Source of the DNA: an uncultured Saprospiraceae bacterium
GTDB taxonomy: Bacteria > Bacteroidota > Bacteroidia > Chitinophagales > Saprospiraceae
NCBI GenBank assembly: GCA_937959375.1
Contig: CALGLS010000144.1
Span: 1 to 39,931, forward strand
Length of the DNA stretch: 39,931 nt
Reading direction: 5' to 3'
Below the pieces are notes generated by a model. The model searched no databases. It was given only the letters and a program-made list of their open reading frames with translations, and was not told the origin of the DNA. Below are positions 10,743-20,609 of this stretch, in pieces. The translations under genes and the position numbers were made by a program. Each line of letters begins with the position of its first letter. The stretch's first letter is position 1.

Positions 10743-11173
10743 CGTAAAACGTAAAGAATCTTTACATTTTATATCATAATTCTTTTTTCCACATAGTCTA
10801 CAGCTCATCCTAACCAAATCATATGAGATAATAAAAAAGTCACCTAATGCTCGAGCGGGACTTTCAACCCTTTTCCCCTCTGATTTCATACGCCCGTCAC
10901 TCTCCTCCTATCTTTGTCGCCCAACTACAGCTCCACCCCTTGATTTTAACCGCGTTTATGGTTAATTTACGGCTGTATTTTAATATTCGTAACTCCATCA
11001 TTTTCAGCATTTTATTCGAAACCACAGGCTGAGTGCTTCGTATAAATGTATTCAAGCTCTGTTAAATCTACTTTTTTGGCAATCTTTTCAGGGTTTAGAT
11101 GGTTTTATTAGGTGAAGCAATTGAAAAAATATGTTCTCCTATTTAGGTATTACACACGTTCAACACGATAAAA

Positions 11174-14100
11174 ATGGCATCAAAAGATAATTATCAGATA
11201 TTAATTGAGAAGCTAGACCGATTTACACGAAAGTTCTACATGAATCAATTGATCAGAGGAACTTTGTATAGTGTAGGCTTGATTCTAGCTGCTTTTATTT
11301 TGATGAATCTCCTAGAGCATCAATTCTTTTTTGGGAAAGGAGGTAGAAAAGCGCTATTTTTCTCATTTGTAGGTATTAGTGCCGCTGCCCTTGTTTATTG
11401 GGTTTTTATGCCACTCTTGCACTATTTCCGACTAGGAAAAGTCATTTCACATGAACGTGCTGCAGAAATTGTAGGTGAACATTTTACTGATGTAAAAGAC
11501 AAATTGCTCAATATTCTTCAGCTAAAGAAGCAAGCAGACAGCAATCCTGATGCACAACTGGTCTTTGCAGGTATCAATCAAAAAACCGCAGAAATAAATC
11601 CAGTACCATTCCGATCTGCTATAAACCTTGGACAAAACAAAAAATATCTTCGTTACGCTTTACCTCCGCTTCTTTTATTACTCATTCTTTTATTTGCTGC
11701 GCCAAGTATTATCAAAGACAGCACCAAACGTTTAATCAACAACAATACTGAATTCAAAAAAGATGCGCTCTTTTCTTTCTTAATCGAAAAAGAAGAAGAA
11801 CTAACCGTTATTCAATTTGAAGATTATTTATTGGAAGTAAAAACAGAAGGACAGGTTGTTCCGAATGAAGTTTTCATCAATATCGACAACTACCATTATC
11901 GTTTGAATAAAGAAGAGTCCGGTAACTTTACATACAAATTTAGTAACGTACAAAAGGACATGGATTTCACCGTGTTCTCTAGTGGTATAGAATCCAAAGC
12001 ATACAAACTCAATGTTTTGAAAAAGCCAAATATCCTTGGCTTTGAAGTTAAGTTAGATTACCCTGGTTACACTGGTCGACGTGACGAGACAATCTCTAAT
12101 ATTGGTGATATGGTTGTTCCACGTGGTACCAATCTTGACTGGGTTTTCAACTCTGCCAATACCGACGATATTCAAATTAGTTTTTCTGGAAAGAACACAC
12201 CAATTGCAACCAATCGATTTAGCGATGAGCTTTTTACTTACAAGAAAAAAGCAATGCGAGATGAAAACTATAAAGTATATGTTTCCAACAATGCTTTACC
12301 AAAAGCTGATTCTGTTGCTTACACTATTTCTGTTGTCCCCGATTTACATCCAACTATTGCGGTAGAAGAATTTAAAGACAGTACGGATAGTAAATTATTG
12401 TTCTTTGTTGGTGATGCTTCTGACGACTATGGCCTAATGAGTCTTTCCTTCAACTATAGATTGAAAAAGGAAAAAGGTACACAAGGTGATTTGAACACTC
12501 TAAAAATGCGCAAGCCTGATGGTCGCCAAACACAATATGATCACACTTGGGATTTAGCTGAATTGGAACTAGATCCAGGTGATGAACTCACCTACTACTT
12601 TGAAGTTTTTGATAACGATGCCATCATGGGTAGTAAATCAGCACGTACCAATGTGATGACTTTTGCAATGCCTACTATAGAAGAGATCGAAGAAAAAACA
12701 GAGAAGAACAACGAAGAAATCAAAAAAGATTTAGAAGAAGCGATAAAAGAAAACAAGAAGATTCGTGAAGATATGAAAGAACTTCGCGAGAAGATTCTTC
12801 AGGAAAAAGATATGGATTGGCAAACTCGTAAAGAATTAGAAAAGCTACTCGAACGTCAAAAGGAAATGGAGCAGCAAATGCAAGAGGCTAAAGAAAAGTT
12901 TGAGGAGAACATGAAAAATCAAGAGGAGTTTGAAAAACCAAGTGAAGAATTGTTAGAGAAGCAAGAAAAAGTTCAAGAACTCTTTGAAGAAGTAATGGAT
13001 GATGAAATGAAAGAACTTATGAAGCAAATAGAAGAATTGCTACAAGAGTTAGAGAAAGACGAGGCGCTGGAGAAAATGGAAGAAATGGAAATTAGTGATG
13101 AAGAAATGGAAATGGAGATGGATCGTATGCTCGAACTACTCAAGCAACTTGAAGTCGAAGCTGAAATGGAAAAGGCAATTGAAAAGTTAGAAGAGTTAGC
13201 TGAAAAGCAAGAAGAACTTAGTGAAGAAACTGAAAAAGAAGAAAAGCCACAAGATCAGTTAGAGAAAGAACAAGAAGAAATCAACGAGGAGTTTAAGAAA
13301 ATTCAAGAAGATATTGAAGAGGCCAAAAAGAAGAATGAAGAATTAGAACGTCCTAACGATCTTGGTGACCAAGAAGAAGAAATGGAAGACATTGAAGAAG
13401 ACCTTGAGGAAAGTCAAGACCAATTAGAAAAACAAGACAATCAAAAAGCTTCTGATGCTCAAAAGAAAGCTTCTGAAAAAATGAAGGAGATGGCTGCTGG
13501 TATGCAACAGCAAATGCAGTCTGGTCAGCAGGAGCAAATGGAAGAGGATATGGAAGCGCTACGCCAACTTCTAGAAAACCTGCTCGGTATGTCGTTTGAT
13601 CAAGAACAACTAATTGATGACATAGGAGAATCAGAAATCAACACACCTCGATATGTCGATCTCGTTCAAGGTCAATACAAATTGAAAGATGACTTTAAAT
13701 TAATTGAAGATAGTTTACAAGCTTTGAGCAAACGTGTTTTCCAAATCGAATCTTTCGTTACTGAAAAAGTAACTGATATAAAATCTAATATGAAAGATGG
13801 ATTAAAAGAATTGGAAGAGCGTCACAAACCTCAAGCTGCAACGCATCAGCAATACACCATGAAAAATGTGAATGATCTGGCACTAATGTTAAGTGAAGTC
13901 ATGAATCAAATGCAACAACAAATGTCTAGCATGATGCAGGGTTCACAGATGTGTAACAAACCCGGAGGAAGTGGTGGCAAGAAACCTGGCAAGAAACCCG
14001 GCGATAAAATGAGTAAAGGCCAAGGTGAGCTCAACAAAGACATGAAGGAAATGATGGAAGGGCTCAAAAAAGGTCAGGGTGGTACAAGTAAGCAATTTGC

Positions 14101-14509
14101 AGAAATGGCGCGCCGACAGGCTGCTATGCAAAAAGCACTACGTGATCTACAAAAAGAAAAACAAGAACAAGGGAAAGGCTCTAAGGAGTTACAACAAATC
14201 ATTGATGAAATGAATAAGGTCGAAACAGACCTTGTGAACAAAAAGCTCACCAATGAAATGATGAAACGCCAAGAAGAGATCCTTTCTCGTTTGCTTAAAG
14301 CTGAAAAAGCAGAACGCGAACGTGAATATGAAGAAAAGCGTAAGGCTGAAACGGCTTCTACAAAAGAACGTAAGATGCCGCCGTCATTAGAAGAATACAT
14401 CAAAAAACGTGAAGCAGAAATAGAAATGTATAAAGCTGTTTCCCCTTCTTTGAAGCCTTATTATAAATATTTAGTGGAAGAATATTTTAAATCATTGAAA
14501 AAACAGTGA
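11174..14509 (+). CDS. DUF4175-like family protein: N-terminal TM segments, long K/E/M/Q-rich coiled coil
   Basis: 1111 aa; two to three N-terminal TM segments, beta-rich middle, extended charged coiled coil; resembles Bacteroidota DUF4175 proteins. Confidence 0.75.
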   Translation: MASKDNYQILIEKLDRFTRKFYMNQLIRGTLYSVGLILAAFILMNLLEHQFFFGKGGRKALFFSFVGISAAALVYWVFMPLLHYFRLGKVISHERAAEIVGEHFTDVKDKLLNILQLKKQADSNPDAQLVFAGINQKTAEINPVPFRSAINLGQNKKYLRYALPPLLLLLILLFAAPSIIKDSTKRLINNNTEFKKDALFSFLIEKEEELTVIQFEDYLLEVKTEGQVVPNEVFINIDNYHYRLNKEESGNFTYKFSNVQKDMDFTVFSSGIESKAYKLNVLKKPNILGFEVKLDYPGYTGRRDETISNIGDMVVPRGTNLDWVFNSANTDDIQISFSGKNTPIATNRFSDELFTYKKKAMRDENYKVYVSNNALPKADSVAYTISVVPDLHPTIAVEEFKDSTDSKLLFFVGDASDDYGLMSLSFNYRLKKEKGTQGDLNTLKMRKPDGRQTQYDHTWDLAELELDPGDELTYYFEVFDNDAIMGSKSARTNVMTFAMPTIEEIEEKTEKNNEEIKKDLEEAIKENKKIREDMKELREKILQEKDMDWQTRKELEKLLERQKEMEQQMQEAKEKFEENMKNQEEFEKPSEELLEKQEKVQELFEEVMDDEMKELMKQIEELLQELEKDEALEKMEEMEISDEEMEMEMDRMLELLKQLEVEAEMEKAIEKLEELAEKQEELSEETEKEEKPQDQLEKEQEEINEEFKKIQEDIEEAKKKNEELERPNDLGDQEEEMEDIEEDLEESQDQLEKQDNQKASDAQKKASEKMKEMAAGMQQQMQSGQQEQMEEDMEALRQLLENLLGMSFDQEQLIDDIGESEINTPRYVDLVQGQYKLKDDFKLIEDSLQALSKRVFQIESFVTEKVTDIKSNMKDGLKELEERHKPQAATHQQYTMKNVNDLALMLSEVMNQMQQQMSSMMQGSQMCNKPGGSGGKKPGKKPGDKMSKGQGELNKDMKEMMEGLKKGQGGTSKQFAEMARRQAAMQKALRDLQKEKQEQGKGSKELQQIIDEMNKVETDLVNKKLTNEMMKRQEEILSRLLKAEKAEREREYEEKRKAETASTKERKMPPSLEEYIKKREAEIEMYKAVSPSLKPYYKYLVEEYFKSLKKQ

Positions 14510-14641
14510 TATTCCCACTCTAATTAGAACAAATGGCTGTATTTAACGTAAAGATTTTACACACGATTCTGCGAACACCCCATTTTTTTAGTCGCTGAGT
14601 CTTTGAAAGACCTTGCGTTAACCTAATCGTTTATACTGTTA

Positions 14642-15046
14642 ATGAGCAAACAACACGAAATGCTTCAATTATCCTCTGACCCCAAAAATGTTGCGCGGGT
14701 GGAAACCTTCGTTGAGAGTGTGTTCGAAGAATATCACCTCAGTCCGGATATTTACGGCAACATTTTAATCAGTTTGACGGAAGCTGTTAATAACGCCATT
14801 ATTCATGGCAACAATAACGATTCAACCAAATCGGTTGTCGTTACCTACAAGAAATTGAAAAATCAGATGGCTTTCCTCATTTCTGATGAGGGACCTGGTT
14901 TTGATCACCACAACCTTCCGGACCCTACTGCTCCTGAAAATTTACTCAAAATAGGTGGACGAGGCGTTTTCCTTATGAAACAACTCTCCGATGAAGTCAG
15001 TTTTCATGATGATGGTAGAACTGTTGAAATTACTTTTAACATCTAA
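14642..15046 (+). CDS. ATP-binding protein, anti-sigma factor / RsbW-like histidine-kinase-fold ATPase
   Basis: HATPase motifs 'EAVNNAIIHGN', 'ISDEGPGFD', 'GGRGVFLMKQLSDEV'. Confidence 0.9.
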   Translation: MSKQHEMLQLSSDPKNVARVETFVESVFEEYHLSPDIYGNILISLTEAVNNAIIHGNNNDSTKSVVVTYKKLKNQMAFLISDEGPGFDHHNLPDPTAPENLLKIGGRGVFLMKQLSDEVSFHDDGRTVEITFNI

Positions 15047-15085
15047 AACTATCTAAGCTCTTGTTTTCTCTTTTATCTTCGCGCC

Positions 15086-15538
15086 ATGTCTGACAAAACA
15101 ACTGAAGGTATATTGGATAAGATCTCTTTTCACGTTGAAGAGATAGATTTCGAATTGGCTAATGCTGATTCAATCGCAAATTGGTTGGAACAAGTTCTTG
15201 AAATGGAAGACAAGGCGCTTAATTCCTTAAGTATTATCCTATGTAGTGATAGCTATCTTCATAATTTGAATGTAGAATATCTTCAACACGATACCCTCAC
15301 TGATGTTATAACATTTCCTTATACTCGAGCGGGCAAACCTATTGAAGGTGATATTTTCATCAGCATTGATCGAATTAAAGAAAATGCAAGCCAATTCAAT
15401 AGCACTTTCCAACATGAACTGCATCGCGTAATGGTTCATGGCGTTTTACATCTTGCGGGTTATCTTGATAAAACTCCAGAAGAAGCTACTATTATAAGAG
15501 CTAAGGAGGACTTTTATTTAGAACAATTTAGCGCTTAA
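15086..15538 (+). CDS. ybeY: rRNA maturation endoribonuclease YbeY
   Basis: 'LTDVITFPY' and metal-binding 'MVHGVLHLAGYLDKTPEE'. Confidence 0.93.
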   Translation: MSDKTTEGILDKISFHVEEIDFELANADSIANWLEQVLEMEDKALNSLSIILCSDSYLHNLNVEYLQHDTLTDVITFPYTRAGKPIEGDIFISIDRIKENASQFNSTFQHELHRVMVHGVLHLAGYLDKTPEEATIIRAKEDFYLEQFSA

Positions 15539-15605
15539 CCCCTACTTTAAATCCTAGTTCGTTTATCTTTCGCATAAATGATTACTTTTCTTTATCAACA
15601 AACTA

Positions 15606-15636
15606 TTGACTGGTAAGGTGTTTTCATTCATATTTG
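15606..15636 (+). promoter_or_regulatory. Possible thrABC promoter (TTG-N20-CATATTTG)
   Basis: TTG at 15606-15608, CATATTTG at 15629-15636; one mismatch to TAnnTTTG. Confidence 0.4.
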
Positions 15637-15650
15637 CACAGTTTTTGTCT

Positions 15651-15700
15651 TTGTTATGAATTACAATTTCAGGTACTTAAAAATAAAGTATTCATAACAA
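15651..15700 (+). promoter_or_regulatory. Leader hairpin upstream of thrA
   Basis: TTGTTATGAAT (15651-15661) pairs with ATTCATAACAA (15690-15700), 11 bp. Confidence 0.6.
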
Positions 15701-15709
15701 GAAACTCAT

Positions 15710-18208
15710 ATGGTAATCGATTTTCAAAATTCTTATTCAAAACCCTCCCTGATGAAAGTTTTAAAGTTTGGTGGTTCTTCCGTTGCTAAACCGGAGCGAA
15801 TCAAAAATGTTATAGATATTCTAAAAGAATACTATAAACGAGGCGAACAATTTACTGTTGTTTTTTCTGCCTTTGGTGGTGTTACCGATTCCCTTATCAG
15901 CATGAGTGAAATGGCTGCAAAAGGAAAGGATGATTATCTAAAAGAATTTGAAGCTTTTAATACTCGTCATAAAGATGCTGCAGCTGAATTGTTATCTGGC
16001 GAATACCTAAAATCTGTTTTAGATATTTTAGAAGAAAACAGTACCGTCCTTAAAAATTTACTTCATGGAATTTCATTGTTGAGAGAAGCGTCTCCACGTA
16101 CAATGGACTATGTCCTTAGTTTTGGTGAGCGTAGTTCTGCTTTAATTATTAGTTATGCTTTTCAGCAAAACGGTATTAATGCTCGTTTCCTTGATGCACG
16201 AAAACTCATCAAAACAGATAATACCTTCGGCTCTGCAAAAGTTGATTTTGATATAACTTATGATAACATAAAAGAACACTATTCAAGCAATCCAGAAGTA
16301 CAGGTAGTTACTGGTTTTATCAGTTCTGCAAAAGGTGGATTGACAACTACACTAGGACGTGGTGGTTCTGATTATACTGCTGCCCTACTTGCTGCCGGTT
16401 TAAATGCTGAGATCATCGAGATATGGACAGATGTAGATGGCGTACTTACCGCTGATCCAAGAAAAGTACAGAAAGCTTTTACCATTCCAGAGATGACTTA
16501 TGCAGAGGCTATGGAAATGTCTCACTTTGGTGCCAAGGTTATTTATCCTCCAACTTTACAACCTGCCTTAAGCAAGCAAATTCCTTTAGCCATCAAAAAT
16601 ACTTTTAACCCAGCATTTAAAGGAACTCTGATTTCTAATAACGCAGCAATGAACGGGCATCCGGTTAGAGGAATCTCTTCCATTGGTGATATTGCTTTGT
16701 TGACGCTTCAAGGTTCTGGTCTTTACGGTGTTCCAGGTATTGCTGGGCGTTTGTTTAATTCTTTGGCCCAAGCCAAAATTAATATTGTATTAATTACACA
16801 GGGATCGTCTGAATCATCAATAAGTTTTGCAGTAAAGCCTAGTCACGCTAAAAAAGCTAGGAAGTGTGTTGAAAAGGAATTCGTTTTTGAATTACAAAAT
16901 AAGGCCATAGATCCTGTTGTTGTTGAAAAAGAACTCGCTGTTATCGCTATTATTGGTGAAAACATGCGTTATCAGCCTGGTATTGCTGGGCGTTTGTTCC
17001 AAGCACTTGGTAAAAATGGTATTAACTGTATTGCTATTGCGCAGGGATCATCTGAATTAAATGTTTCTGTGGTTATTCCTCAGGAAGATGAGCAAAAGGC
17101 ACTTAACGCTTTACATCAGGGCTTTTTCTTATCGAAAACCAAAGAACTCAACCTATTTATGGCTGGTACTGGGCTTATAGGAAGTACCTTAATTCGTCAA
17201 ATTCAGGAACATGGGCAGTACCTCAAGGAAAAACAATCCATTGAGATTAACATTATCGGTTTAGCTAATAGCCGAAAGATGTTATTTAATGAAAATGGAA
17301 TAACGATGGCTAATTGGCAAGATCAGCTAGATGAAACCACTGAAAAGTCAGAAATCGGCGACTTTATAAGCAAAATGAAGGCGCTAAATCTTCCAAATAG
17401 TGTTTTTGTAGATAATACAGCCTCTGAGAAGGTCGCAAACTACTATGAAGCGATACTAAACTCGAGTATTTCCATTTCTACACCCAACAAAATTGCGACT
17501 TCTTCTTCCTACCCACAGTACTTGAGGCTAAAAAACATAGCGACTAAGCGTGGTGTCCAGTTCATGTACGAAACCAATGTTGGTGCTGGTTTACCCGTTA
17601 TCAACACTTTACACGATCTTACCAACAGTGGTGACAATATTTTAAAGATCGAAGGTGTGCTATCAGGATCTTTATCATTTATTTTCAATTCCTTCAAAGA
17701 AGGCGTTTTATTTAGTGATATTGTAAAAGAGGCTCGTGATCTAGGTTTTACTGAACCAGATCCAAGAATTGATTTGATGGGTGTTGATGTTCGCCGAAAA
17801 ATAATTATCCTTGCAAGAGAAACAGGAATTCCCTTGGAAGCTCATGATGTTGAAATTGAATCGATTTTACCAGAAGCTTGTGTGAATGCACCTGATGTAG
17901 AAACTTTCTTTACGGAAATAGAAAAGGCGAATCAAACCTTTGAAGATAAAAGAGCGGCAGCAGCTAAAGAAGGTAAGGTTTTAAGAATAGTAGCAACACT
18001 TGAAAATGAAAAAGCAAGCATCAAACTTTGTGCTGTTGATAACACGCATCCGTTCTATAGTTTGTCCGGAAGTGACAATATGATTGTCTTTACAACCGAA
18101 CGATATAAGGAACGTCCACTTGTTGTTAGAGGTCCTGGTGCAGGAGCTGAAGTTACTGCTGCGGGAGTATTCTCTGAAGTAATAAAAATAGGCAACTACT
18201 TATCGTAA
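15710..18208 (+). CDS. thrA: Bifunctional aspartate kinase / homoserine dehydrogenase
   Basis: 'MKVLKFGGSSVAKPERI' AK start (in-frame ATG at 15752 may be the true start), tandem ACT domains, homoserine dehydrogenase 'TNVGAGLPVINTLHDL...GVLSGSLSFIFN'. Confidence 0.96.
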   Translation: MVIDFQNSYSKPSLMKVLKFGGSSVAKPERIKNVIDILKEYYKRGEQFTVVFSAFGGVTDSLISMSEMAAKGKDDYLKEFEAFNTRHKDAAAELLSGEYLKSVLDILEENSTVLKNLLHGISLLREASPRTMDYVLSFGERSSALIISYAFQQNGINARFLDARKLIKTDNTFGSAKVDFDITYDNIKEHYSSNPEVQVVTGFISSAKGGLTTTLGRGGSDYTAALLAAGLNAEIIEIWTDVDGVLTADPRKVQKAFTIPEMTYAEAMEMSHFGAKVIYPPTLQPALSKQIPLAIKNTFNPAFKGTLISNNAAMNGHPVRGISSIGDIALLTLQGSGLYGVPGIAGRLFNSLAQAKINIVLITQGSSESSISFAVKPSHAKKARKCVEKEFVFELQNKAIDPVVVEKELAVIAIIGENMRYQPGIAGRLFQALGKNGINCIAIAQGSSELNVSVVIPQEDEQKALNALHQGFFLSKTKELNLFMAGTGLIGSTLIRQIQEHGQYLKEKQSIEINIIGLANSRKMLFNENGITMANWQDQLDETTEKSEIGDFISKMKALNLPNSVFVDNTASEKVANYYEAILNSSISISTPNKIATSSSYPQYLRLKNIATKRGVQFMYETNVGAGLPVINTLHDLTNSGDNILKIEGVLSGSLSFIFNSFKEGVLFSDIVKEARDLGFTEPDPRIDLMGVDVRRKIIILARETGIPLEAHDVEIESILPEACVNAPDVETFFTEIEKANQTFEDKRAAAAKEGKVLRIVATLENEKASIKLCAVDNTHPFYSLSGSDNMIVFTTERYKERPLVVRGPGAGAEVTAAGVFSEVIKIGNYLS

Positions 18209-18230
18209 AATATTGATAATCAAATAGTTA

Positions 18231-19166
18231 ATGAAAAACTCACATTCAGGATTAAAAGTTTTTGCACCCGCATCTGTAGCGAATATGGCTTGTGGATATG
18301 ACATTCTCGGATTCGCGCTTGAAAAGCCTGGAGATGAAGTTTTTGTTAAACTTTCAGACAAACCCGGATTAAGAATTACAAAAATAACTGGTGGGAAACT
18401 TCCTTATGAAGTTGAAAAAAATACCGCTGGATTTGCCGCACTTAAGTTGTTAGAACATCTTGGAGAAACTGGTCGTGGTTTTGAAATGGAGATTCACAAA
18501 AAAATGCCTTTTGGTTCTGGACTAGGATCTTCAGCCGCCTCGGCAGCTGCAGCCGTTATGGCCATCAATGAGATCTTGTATCGCCCATTAGAAAAACGGG
18601 AATTACTTCCTTTTGCAGTGCTTGGTGAACAAATTGCAGATGGAGCTTATCACGCTGATAACGTTGCCCCTTCTTTACTTGGTGGTATTATTTTCATACG
18701 AGATAATGAGACATTAGATGTTCACCGTCTTCCAGCCATTAAAGGCTTACATGCCGCAGTAATCCATCCTAAGATTGAAGTTTTGACTAGAGACTCTAGA
18801 GCTATACTAAAAGAGCATGTTACTTTGAAACAAATGATCAAACAGACTGGTAGTATAGGTGGGTTTGTTACCGGCTGTTATACTGGTAATCTTGATTTAA
18901 TTCAACGCTCATTGACTGATGTGGTTATTGAACCGCAACGTGCTCAATTGATTCCTGGTTTTTATAAAGCAAAGGAAGCTGCTTTAAAAGAAGGTGCTTT
19001 AGGTTGTAGTATTAGCGGTGCAGGACCTTCTATTTTTGCGCTTTGTGCGAATAACCTCATTGCTGAGCAAGCTGGTGCCGCACTTCAAAAAGTCTTTACC
19101 GATCAAAAGATTGAGTCAGATCTTTTTATTTCTCCTATTAATCAAGAGGGAGCTATTTTGTGTTAA
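18231..19166 (+). CDS. thrB: Homoserine kinase
   Basis: GHMP kinase motif 'MPFGSGLGSSAASAAAAVMAINE'; lies between thrA and thrC. Confidence 0.96.
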   Translation: MKNSHSGLKVFAPASVANMACGYDILGFALEKPGDEVFVKLSDKPGLRITKITGGKLPYEVEKNTAGFAALKLLEHLGETGRGFEMEIHKKMPFGSGLGSSAASAAAAVMAINEILYRPLEKRELLPFAVLGEQIADGAYHADNVAPSLLGGIIFIRDNETLDVHRLPAIKGLHAAVIHPKIEVLTRDSRAILKEHVTLKQMIKQTGSIGGFVTGCYTGNLDLIQRSLTDVVIEPQRAQLIPGFYKAKEAALKEGALGCSISGAGPSIFALCANNLIAEQAGAALQKVFTDQKIESDLFISPINQEGAILC

Positions 19167-19181
19167 CTAACTTCTTTTCCT

Positions 19182-20513
19182 ATGAAACTCTACAGTACAA
19201 ATAATACCGAGGTTCTTTTTTCTTTAAAGGAAGCTGTCCTCAAAGGTTTACCTGATGACAATGGTTTGTTTATTCCTCAGACCATTACTCCCCTTCCTAC
19301 TTCTTTTTTTGAGTCTATTGAACAATTAAGTTTTCCAGAGCTTTCTTTTGAAGTTGCGAAAGCTATCATTGGTGATGTTATTCCAGAGCATGACCTAAAA
19401 GAGATTGTATTTGATGCCATTAACTTTGACGCTCCTGTTATTCCTTTAGATAATGATTGCGCTGTATTAGAGTTGTTTCATGGGCCTACCCTTGCGTTTA
19501 AGGACTTTGGAGCGCGTTTCATGTCTCGCTTGATGTCTTACTTCAATAAGGCTGAAAGTAAAGAGCTAGTAATCCTTGTGGCTACCTCTGGTGATACTGG
19601 AGGAGCTGTTGCTTCTGGTTTTTATAAGACGCCTGGAATTAAAGTAGTTATTCTCTATCCTTCTGGTCGAGTTAGTCCTTTGCAGGAAAAACAACTTACA
19701 ACATTAGGACATAATATTTCTGCTATTGAAGTAGATGGTTCTTTTGATGATTGCCAAGCGATGGTTAAATCCGCTTTCCTTGACAAAGATCTAAACCGAG
19801 TTATTCGCTTATCTTCTGCTAACTCTATTAATATAGCTCGTTTAATACCTCAATCATTCTATTACTTTGAAGCTTACAAGCAATTGAAAGATAAGTCCCG
19901 TCCTTTAGTCTTTTCTATTCCTAGTGGAAATTTTGGAAATCTTACTGCTGGGCTTTTAGCCAAACGGTTAGGTCTTCCTGTAGATCATTTCATTGCTGCA
20001 ACTAATGCAAACGACATCGTTCCACAGTTTTTAGCTTCAGGCGAATACAATCCTAAAGCTTCAGTAGCTACTATTTCAAATGCTATGGATGTAGGAAATC
20101 CTTCGAACTTTTATAGAATGCTTTCACTTTATATGGATAAAGTAACTCCTGTACAAGTGGAACGTTCCACGTGGAACAATATGAAACAAGATATCAGTGG
20201 TTATGCTTATTCTGATGAAACTACGCGTAAAGCTATTCAAGAAATAAAGGAAAAGTATGATTATGTAATGGATCCACACGGAGCAGTAGGTTATCTTGCT
20301 CTAAAAGAATATCAAACGATTCATCCTAATGCCACAGGAATCATTTTAGAAACAGCTCATCCATCAAAGTTTATTGATGAGGTTGAATCAACTTTAGATA
20401 TAAAAGTCGATATCCCTGAAAGGCTTGCAAAACTTGCAGAGCTTCCAAAAGAGGCAACTACTATGAAAGCTCAATTTGATTTATTTAAATCTTATCTCCT
20501 TGAGAAATTCTAA
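19182..20513 (+). CDS. thrC: Threonine synthase
   Basis: 'HGPTLAFKDFGARFMSRLM', 'ATSGDTGGAVASGF', 'SIPSGNFGNLTAGLLAK'. Confidence 0.96.
   Translation: MKLYSTNNTEVLFSLKEAVLKGLPDDNGLFIPQTITPLPTSFFESIEQLSFPELSFEVAKAIIGDVIPEHDLKEIVFDAINFDAPVIPLDNDCAVLELFHGPTLAFKDFGARFMSRLMSYFNKAESKELVILVATSGDTGGAVASGFYKTPGIKVVILYPSGRVSPLQEKQLTTLGHNISAIEVDGSFDDCQAMVKSAFLDKDLNRVIRLSSANSINIARLIPQSFYYFEAYKQLKDKSRPLVFSIPSGNFGNLTAGLLAKRLGLPVDHFIAATNANDIVPQFLASGEYNPKASVATISNAMDVGNPSNFYRMLSLYMDKVTPVQVERSTWNNMKQDISGYAYSDETTRKAIQEIKEKYDYVMDPHGAVGYLALKEYQTIHPNATGIILETAHPSKFIDEVESTLDIKVDIPERLAKLAELPKEATTMKAQFDLFKSYLLEKF
20163..20178. other. Candidate parS (ParB-binding) site within thrC
   Basis: CGTTCCACGTGGAACA; 14-bp perfect palindrome GTTCCACGTGGAAC with CACGTG centre, parS-like. 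Confidence 0.7.
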
Positions 20514-20571
20514 TTAAATAGCTTCACTCAGAAAGGTCCTTCGTACGCTACATTTCACCTTCTTTTTATAT

Positions 20572-20579
20572 TACATTTG
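20572..20579 (+). promoter_or_regulatory. Possible -7 element TACATTTG for the M1 metallopeptidase
   Basis: Exact TAnnTTTG match, 14 bp upstream of the parS-like palindrome. Confidence 0.45.
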
Positions 20580-20593
20580 TCTGTCCAATACAA

Positions 20594-20609
20594 CGTTTCA
20601 CGTGAAACA
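20594..20609. other. Candidate parS (ParB-binding) site, intergenic
   Basis: CGTTTCACGTGAAACA, 15/16 to TGTTTCACGTGAAACA. Confidence 0.82.

Noticed and set aside
10689-11032. Short ORFs in the fic upstream gap (10689-10889 minus, 10847-11032 plus)
   Set aside because: No domain, mutually overlapping, and one spans the inverted repeats; more likely non-coding.
9486-11173. Fic locus as a two-gene toxin-antitoxin module
   Set aside because: No credible adjacent antitoxin ORF; the inhibitory motif appears to be built into the Fic protein.
14074-14403. Antisense 109 aa Ser/Arg-rich ORF
   Set aside because: Artefact of reading the K/E-rich coiled-coil gene on the opposite strand.
20163-20178. 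Treating the thrC palindrome as a restriction/modification or generic E-box-like site
   Set aside because: The extended match GTTCCACGTGGAAC and a second parS-like site 416 bp away make parS a better explanation.
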